DNA of 64,000 nt from Bacteroidales bacterium (lineage in GTDB: Bacteria > Bacteroidota > Bacteroidia > Bacteroidales > VadinHA17), in contig JADKBK010000003.1 in assembly GCA_016715075.1 (NCBI GenBank), positions 296,667 through 360,666 of the forward strand, read 5' to 3'. The position numbers were made by a program, and so were the translations under genes. Below the pieces are notes generated by a model. It was not told the origin of the DNA. It ran no database searches and worked only from the letters and a program-made list of their open reading frames with translations. How positions within the stretch are numbered: the stretch's first letter is position 1; every line of letters begins with the position of its first letter. Below, piece by piece: positions 59,467 through 64,000 of the stretch.

Positions 59467-62031
59467 CTACAGGTGTGAGATTATCAATATCAATGCCAAG
59501 TATTTCATCCCTGATCTGCTTAAGGACGGGATCATCGAGCTGGAAAAAACTGAGCTGCATCCCTTCCTGTGGCCAGCCAGATCTGCGATCGGTTTGGCAA
59601 GTTCCTTCCTCTCATGGCTTTGCTCCAGCTCCTTCAGGATCTCATCAGCCCTGTTCACAACACTCCTGGGCATACCTGCCATACGCGCAACATGTATCCC
59701 AAAACTATGTTCACTGCCACCCTGTCTGAGCTTCCTGAGGAAAATAATTTTATTATTGAATTCTTTTATTGAGACATTGTAGTTTTTAACCCTTGGAAAA
59801 GATGACTCCATCTCATTAAGCTCATGGTAATGAGTTGCGAATAATGTTTTGGCCTTAAGCTTGTTTTCATGCAGGAACTCAACCATAGCCCATGCTATTG
59901 AAATTCCGTCATATGTACTCGTTCCGCGTCCGATCTCATCAAGCAATATCAGGCTGCGGTCGGAGAGATTATTGAGGATGCTTGCAGTCTCATTCATCTC
60001 AACCATGAATGTTGATTCACCAAGGCTTATATTGTCCGATGCCCCTACCCTTGTAAAGATCTTGTCAACCATACCAATCTCGGCTGAGCTGGCCGGTACA
60101 AAACAACCGGTCTGTGCCATAAGTACGATAAGGGCTGTCTGTCTTAAAAGAGCTGATTTACCCGACATGTTAGGCCCGGTAAGAATTATTATCTGCTGAT
60201 CATCAGTATCAAGGAACAGATCATTTGGGACATACGATTCGCCTGAAAGAAGCTGTTTCTCTATAACAGGATGTCGTCCATCTTTAATGTCAAGTATTCT
60301 GGTGTCGTTTAGTAAAGGTCTGACATATTTGTTCTCTCCTGAAATAACGGCGAATGACTGAAGACAATCGAGCCTCCCAATAAGTGATGAATTTAACTGG
60401 ATCGGAGGTATATACTCAAGAATCGTTAGTACCAGATCGGTAAATAGCTTGGTTTCCAGTGCTATAATTTTTTCCTCAGCTCCAAGTATCTTGCTCTCAT
60501 ATTCCTTTAATTCCTCTGTAATATATCGCTCAGCGCTTACGAGTGTCTGTTTCCTTATCCACTCGGGCGGGACCTTATCCTTATGAGTATTTCTTACCTC
60601 AATATAATATCCGAAAACATTATTGAAACTGACCTTAAGGGATGTTATTCCGGTCCTCTCGCGCTCACGTGACTGCAGATCTGTCAGATAATCCTTCCCG
60701 CTGTAAAGAATTGTCCTGAGCTCGTCAAGCTCCGGAGATACCCCTGATGCAATGACATTCCCCTTGTTTAGCTGAACGGGAGGATCACCGGTAAGTTCTG
60801 AATCTATCTTATCAGCTATTGTACGGCACGGATTCAATTGTTCTGCCAGACTGACCAGGGGAGGGCATCCGCTGCCATTACAGATTTCCCTGATAGGGCC
60901 GATCGCTTTAAGAGCTCTTTTGAGCTGAACGACTTCCCTTGGATTTATTCGTGCAAGTGCAACTTTTGAGATTAGTCTTTCAAGGTCGCCTACCTGCCTG
61001 ATTAAAGATGAGATCTCATCCCTGACTGTCTCATTTTCCACCAGAAACTGCACAATGTCAAGGCGTTCATTTACCGGTTGTATATCTTTAAGAGGCAGAG
61101 ATATCCATCTTTTCAGCAGCCTGCCTCCCATTGGTGAGATAGTTCTGTCCATCACATCGACAAGGGTCTTTGCACCCTCATATGGGGAATGGAACAACTC
61201 AAGGTTTTTAATTGTAAATTTATCAAGCCATACATACCTGTTCTCTTCTATCCTTGAAAGGGTTGAAATGTGGCCCAGCTGTTCATGCTGGGTAATATCC
61301 AGATAATAAAGAATAGCCCCGGCAGCAATAATCCCGTAAGTGAGATTCTGGACACCGAATCCCTTCAATGAATTTGTCTCAAACTGCTTGAGAAGCCTGT
61401 CATTGGCAGCTTCCTGCGTAAAGATCCAGTCGTCAAGTTTGAAATTATAATATTTGGGACCGAAATATTCAAGAAAAAGTTCCTTTTTACCTTTTTCAAA
61501 GAGTACTTCCTTGGGCTGAAAATTACTCAGCATCTGATCTATATATTCTATTGTGCCTTCCGAGGTAAGAAACTCGCCGGTGGAAATATCAAGAAATGCC
61601 ACACCGGCAATTTTTTTATCAATATGGACAGCTGCAAGGAAGTTATTTTCTTTATGGTTCAGAACGTTCTCATTCAGTGAAACGCCGGGCGTCACAAGCT
61701 CAATAATACCCCTTTTTACTATTTTCTTGGTTAGCTTGGGATCTTCAAGCTGTTCGCAGATTGCAACCCTCTGCCCTGCCCTTACAAGTCGAGGCAGGTA
61801 AGTGTCAAGCGAATGGTATGGGAATCCTGCAAGCTCAACAAACTGAGCCGAACCGTTGGCTCTCCTGGTCAGTGTGATACCTAGTATTTCGGAGGCCTTA
61901 ATTGCATCCTCTCCGAACGTTTCATAAAAATCACCTACCCTGAAAAGCAATATCGCATCAGGATGCTTGGTCTTGATAGCATAATACTGCTTCATCAGCG
62001 GGGTTTCTACATACTTCTGAAAATCAGACAT
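59467..62031 (-). CDS. mutS: DNA mismatch repair protein MutS with frameshifted C-terminus
   Basis: An 854-residue MutS. Mismatch-recognition motif GDFYETFGEDA, the clamp and lever regions, Walker A GPNMSGKSALLRQTA near residue 620 and Walker B ILLDEIGRGTSTYDGIS near 700 are all present. After KPIADLAG the frame departs from the family and ends RSGMKYLALILIISHL. The frame shifted by one base reads QEGMQLSFFQLDDPVLKQIR, then IDNLTPVEALNKLYSIKKHL, to TAA at 59424-59426, clearly the expected MutS tail. A single missing base near 59570 explains it. As annotated, the protein lacks the QLSFF beta-clamp motif and terminal domain. A -7 box lies at 62070. Confidence 0.93.
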   Translation of the reverse strand: MSDFQKYVETPLMKQYYAIKTKHPDAILLFRVGDFYETFGEDAIKASEILGITLTRRANGSAQFVELAGFPYHSLDTYLPRLVRAGQRVAICEQLEDPKLTKKIVKRGIIELVTPGVSLNENVLNHKENNFLAAVHIDKKIAGVAFLDISTGEFLTSEGTIEYIDQMLSNFQPKEVLFEKGKKELFLEYFGPKYYNFKLDDWIFTQEAANDRLLKQFETNSLKGFGVQNLTYGIIAAGAILYYLDITQHEQLGHISTLSRIEENRYVWLDKFTIKNLELFHSPYEGAKTLVDVMDRTISPMGGRLLKRWISLPLKDIQPVNERLDIVQFLVENETVRDEISSLIRQVGDLERLISKVALARINPREVVQLKRALKAIGPIREICNGSGCPPLVSLAEQLNPCRTIADKIDSELTGDPPVQLNKGNVIASGVSPELDELRTILYSGKDYLTDLQSRERERTGITSLKVSFNNVFGYYIEVRNTHKDKVPPEWIRKQTLVSAERYITEELKEYESKILGAEEKIIALETKLFTDLVLTILEYIPPIQLNSSLIGRLDCLQSFAVISGENKYVRPLLNDTRILDIKDGRHPVIEKQLLSGESYVPNDLFLDTDDQQIIILTGPNMSGKSALLRQTALIVLMAQTGCFVPASSAEIGMVDKIFTRVGASDNISLGESTFMVEMNETASILNNLSDRSLILLDEIGRGTSTYDGISIAWAMVEFLHENKLKAKTLFATHYHELNEMESSFPRVKNYNVSIKEFNNKIIFLRKLRQGGSEHSFGIHVARMAGMPRSVVNRADEILKELEQSHERKELAKPIADLAGHRKGCSSVFSSSMIPSLSRSGMKYLALILIISHL

Positions 62032-62069
62032 AGAAAAGGCAAACTGTTTTATGAACGGTAATAAGCTAA

Positions 62070-62077
62070 CAAAGATA
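62070..62077 (-). promoter_or_regulatory. -7 box of mutS
   Basis: TATCTTTG on the minus strand is a perfect TAnnTTTG box, about 38 bp before the mutS start. No clear -33 element. Confidence 0.5.
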
Positions 62078-62152
62078 CATTCATGGTAATATTAATGAAA
62101 GTCTTTTTCAATTTAATTATCACCTGACCAGGAATTGAAATTATTTCTTCTT

Positions 62153-62188
62153 CTCTGTGTTCCTCTGTGATTCTCTGTGTCCTCTGTG
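62153..62188 (+). repeat. CTCTGTG repeat array, left of saccharopine dehydrogenase gene
   Basis: Four CTCTGTG units (62153, 62163, 62173, 62182) at about 10-bp period. The inverse unit CACAGAG appears once at 62230 and as an array after the gene. Confidence 0.8.
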
Positions 62189-62327
62189 ACAGTTCTTATC
62201 TTTATTGCATAAAAATCCAGAGTAGCTATCACAGAGAGAAATCCAAAACCATAATAAATATCATATAATCTTTCTTTTAGTTTTTCTAACTTGCCGATAA
62301 TTGATTATAAATCATAAGTTAACCAAA

Positions 62328-63674
62328 ATGAAGAAAGTTCTCATACTTGGAGCCGGTCTGGTAGTTAAACCAATGGTTGAATATCTGCTGGAAAAAGGAT
62401 TCAGGATTCTCATCGCTTCACCCATGAAAGAGAGAGCAGACGAGATGATAAACGGAAATCCCCTGGGCTCTTCACTCGACTGGTCAATGGATGATCAGCC
62501 AGGCCTTGATAAACTGGTTGAAGAATATGATATTACAGTTAGCCTGTTGCCTTATAAGTTTCATGTTGATGTAGCAAAGATCTGCCTCAAACACAGGAAG
62601 AATCTGGTTACAACCTCGTATGTCCAGCCTCAGATGATGGCTCTTTCCGAAGCTGCAAAAGATGCAGGTATAATGTTCCTGAACGAACTGGGTCTTGATC
62701 CCGGGATCGACCATATGACTGCTATGAAGATCATTGATTATGTTCATCTGAACGGAGGTAAAGTTGAGGAATTCTATTCACTATGCGGCGCACTGCCCTC
62801 ACCTGAAGCTGCTGACAATCCTCTTAAGTACAAGTTCACGTGGAGCCCTAAAGGGGTAATACTTGCAAGCAGGAACAGTGCATTATACCTTAAAAAGGGG
62901 AAAGAAAAATATATTGATGCAGTTAATCTTTTCAAAGACAGGATTAATTACACTTTCCCGGGAATAGGTGAACTGGAGATATATCCTAACAGGGATTCTA
63001 TAAGCTTTATTGATATATATGGTATATCTGAGACAAAAACAATGTACAGGGGAACTTTCAGATATAAAGGCTGGTGCGAATCGCTGGATGCTATGAAGAG
63101 CATCAACATGCTGGACGACAAACCCTCTGATTATGAAGGAAAGAGTTATTCTGATTTTCTTGCTGAAAGAGCCGGTCTTGAAAAAAAGGATCTGAGAAAG
63201 AACCTGGCAGCAAAGCTTAAAATTTCAGAGAGTTCTGTTGCTATGAAATCGCTTGATTTTCTTGGATTCTTCGATGATGAGAAGCTTAAATACCAGGAGA
63301 CAACACCCTTTGATATCACATCAGACAGAATGATAGACAGAATGATGCTAAAGGAAAATGAAGGAGATGTTGTGCTCCTCCGGCACATAATACTTGCAAC
63401 TTACCCAAACGGTCATAAGGAGGTAATCAGATCCTCTATGGTCGATACAGGCTCGCCATCCTCCAATACGGCAATTTCGCGGACAGTTGCCCTGCCTGCA
63501 GCAATTGCAACAAAACTGCTGCTCGAAAATAAAATCATGCTCAGCGGAGTGTACAGGCCCGTGGTACCTCAGATCTATATTCCGGTATTGAATGAACTTA
63601 AGTCTCTTGGCATTGAGATGAACGAGGAGTACGGATTGCCGGAAAGTGAGATTAAGTCCTTAAATTTATCTTAA
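62328..63674 (+). CDS. Saccharopine dehydrogenase-like oxidoreductase
   Basis: About 448 residues from the ATG at 62328 (MKKVLILGAGLVVKPMVEYL), preferred over the in-frame TTG at 62301. The Rossmann dinucleotide motif is ILGAGLVVKP, followed by DITVSLLPYKFHVDVAKICL and LGLDPGIDHMTAMKIIDYVH, both typical of saccharopine dehydrogenases (LYS9-like) that link glutamate and an aminoadipate semialdehyde. In Bacteroidota this family may act in lysine or related amino acid metabolism; the actual substrate is not certain. It is a single-gene unit bracketed by inverted repeat arrays. Confidence 0.85.
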   Translation: MKKVLILGAGLVVKPMVEYLLEKGFRILIASPMKERADEMINGNPLGSSLDWSMDDQPGLDKLVEEYDITVSLLPYKFHVDVAKICLKHRKNLVTTSYVQPQMMALSEAAKDAGIMFLNELGLDPGIDHMTAMKIIDYVHLNGGKVEEFYSLCGALPSPEAADNPLKYKFTWSPKGVILASRNSALYLKKGKEKYIDAVNLFKDRINYTFPGIGELEIYPNRDSISFIDIYGISETKTMYRGTFRYKGWCESLDAMKSINMLDDKPSDYEGKSYSDFLAERAGLEKKDLRKNLAAKLKISESSVAMKSLDFLGFFDDEKLKYQETTPFDITSDRMIDRMMLKENEGDVVLLRHIILATYPNGHKEVIRSSMVDTGSPSSNTAISRTVALPAAIATKLLLENKIMLSGVYRPVVPQIYIPVLNELKSLGIEMNEEYGLPESEIKSLNLS

Positions 63675-63692
63675 AGTCCTTTTTCAGGGTTA

Positions 63693-63729
63693 CACAGAGG
63701 TCACAGAGAAGGCACAGAGATTCACAGAG
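63693..63729 (-). repeat. CACAGAG repeat array, right of saccharopine dehydrogenase gene
   Basis: CACAGAG units at 63693, 63702, 63713 and 63723, followed by looser AGAGATAT-type repeats to about 63770. It is the inverse of the CTCTGTG array at 62153-62188, so the two bracket the gene. Confidence 0.8.
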
Positions 63730-63818
63730 ATATACTGACATATATAGAGATATACAGAGATATTCAGAGTTGCATGTAGATAGGATATCGCATTTTACAT
63801 CTTTTCCTCTGTGTCCCA

Positions 63819-64000
63819 TCGCTGGCGCAGATTTGCACAAACCATCGCTGGCGCGGATTTGCAATCCGTGCCAATACCCATTACTGGTGCGGATTTGCCA
63901 CAACAATAGCTGGCGCGGATTTGCAATCCGTGCCATCTTTGTACCGCATATTTCTTACTGTCAGATTATTATTGACCCTTCGCTGGCGCGGATTTGCAAT
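63819..64000. repeat. REP-like palindromic repeats (five copies, last cut by window edge)
   Basis: A unit of about 27 bp based on CGCTGGCGCGGATTTGCA, often continuing to ATCCGTGCC, occurs near 63819, 63845, 63881, 63907 and 63980. The core GCGCGGATTTGCAATCCGTGC is palindromic. Degenerate copies lack the right arm. These resemble REP elements of Bacteroidota genomes and no transposase is inside the window. Confidence 0.75.

Noticed and set aside
63652..63936. 94-codon minus-strand frame at the right end
   Set aside because: It is translation of the CACAGAG and REP-like repeats, ending in repeated LQIRAS-type units.
1..64000. tRNA, rRNA, CRISPR, phage and insertion-sequence genes
   Set aside because: None was recognised by eye. 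Repeats near the right end are not spacer-repeat arrays of CRISPR type. A tRNA or RNA family search would be needed to exclude small RNA genes.

Overview
The window looks like a chromosomal segment of a Bacteroidota member, probably Bacteroidales-like. The evidence is a TonB-dependent receptor with a carboxypeptidase-like N-terminal domain, many lipoproteins, two FISUMP-domain proteins, a protease ending in a type IX secretion sorting domain, an AsmA-like protein, and several promoters with the Bacteroidota -7 box TAnnTTTG. No tRNA, rRNA, CRISPR array, transposase or phage gene was seen.

Layout. 1-5.4 kb: end of a probable hydrolase, a minus-strand signalling operon (three stand-alone receivers, then a histidine kinase with a repeated coiled coil), a CsbD-like stress gene, an MFS transporter and a badly decayed hydrolase-like pseudogene. 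5.6-17.5 kb: lipoprotein, AsmA-like protein, TonB-dependent receptor, an exported Mn-type superoxide dismutase with an alpha/beta hydrolase and a LysE-type exporter, two FISUMP proteins and a DUF4395 membrane protein. 17.7-22.7 kb: a lipoprotein with a Cys-His peptidase-like domain, then a CotH-kinase gene and a beta-helix lipoprotein gene, each broken by a one-base frameshift.

22.7-39.6 kb is the centrepiece, a nonribosomal peptide locus. It has a two-module NRPS (C-A-T-C-A-T), a one-module NRPS (C-A-T), a stand-alone acyl-adenylating enzyme with its own carrier protein, a Sfp-type phosphopantetheinyl transferase, and two paralogous stand-alone thioesterases. Each thioesterase starts with a TubC-like docking domain and is translationally coupled to an NRPS. 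Both NRPSs end in a similar short tail that may be the docking partner. The A-domain codes read by eye suggest a basic residue (weak), Val (strong) and Gly (strong). A permease and a tRNA-modifying TcdA gene sit between the two halves.

39.9-47.4 kb: nitronate monooxygenase, two cold-shock-domain genes with small ORFs, a type IX-secreted trypsin-like protease, a lipoprotein, a radical SAM enzyme and a membrane protein. 47.6-52.8 kb: a plus-strand operon for envelope-side sugar or glycoside processing (two Gfo/Idh/MocA oxidoreductases, an anchored protein, a nitrilase, a DUF1080 protein). 52.9-62.0 kb: a minus-strand run of mutS (frameshifted near its 3' end), a GH2 exo-glucosaminidase-like lipoprotein, a MORN protein, a ROK kinase, an MFS transporter and a SIS-domain protein; the last genes fit amino-sugar use. 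62.3-64 kb: a saccharopine dehydrogenase-like gene bracketed by inverted CTCTGTG repeat arrays and followed by REP-like palindromes.

Two observations cut across the annotation. A promoter pattern TGTAACA-N20-nnnnTTTG occurs upstream of the SOD gene, csbD and both FISUMP genes, with a weaker copy at the signalling operon, suggesting a shared regulon. Three otherwise well-conserved genes each carry a single-base frameshift, which is either real decay or assembly error.
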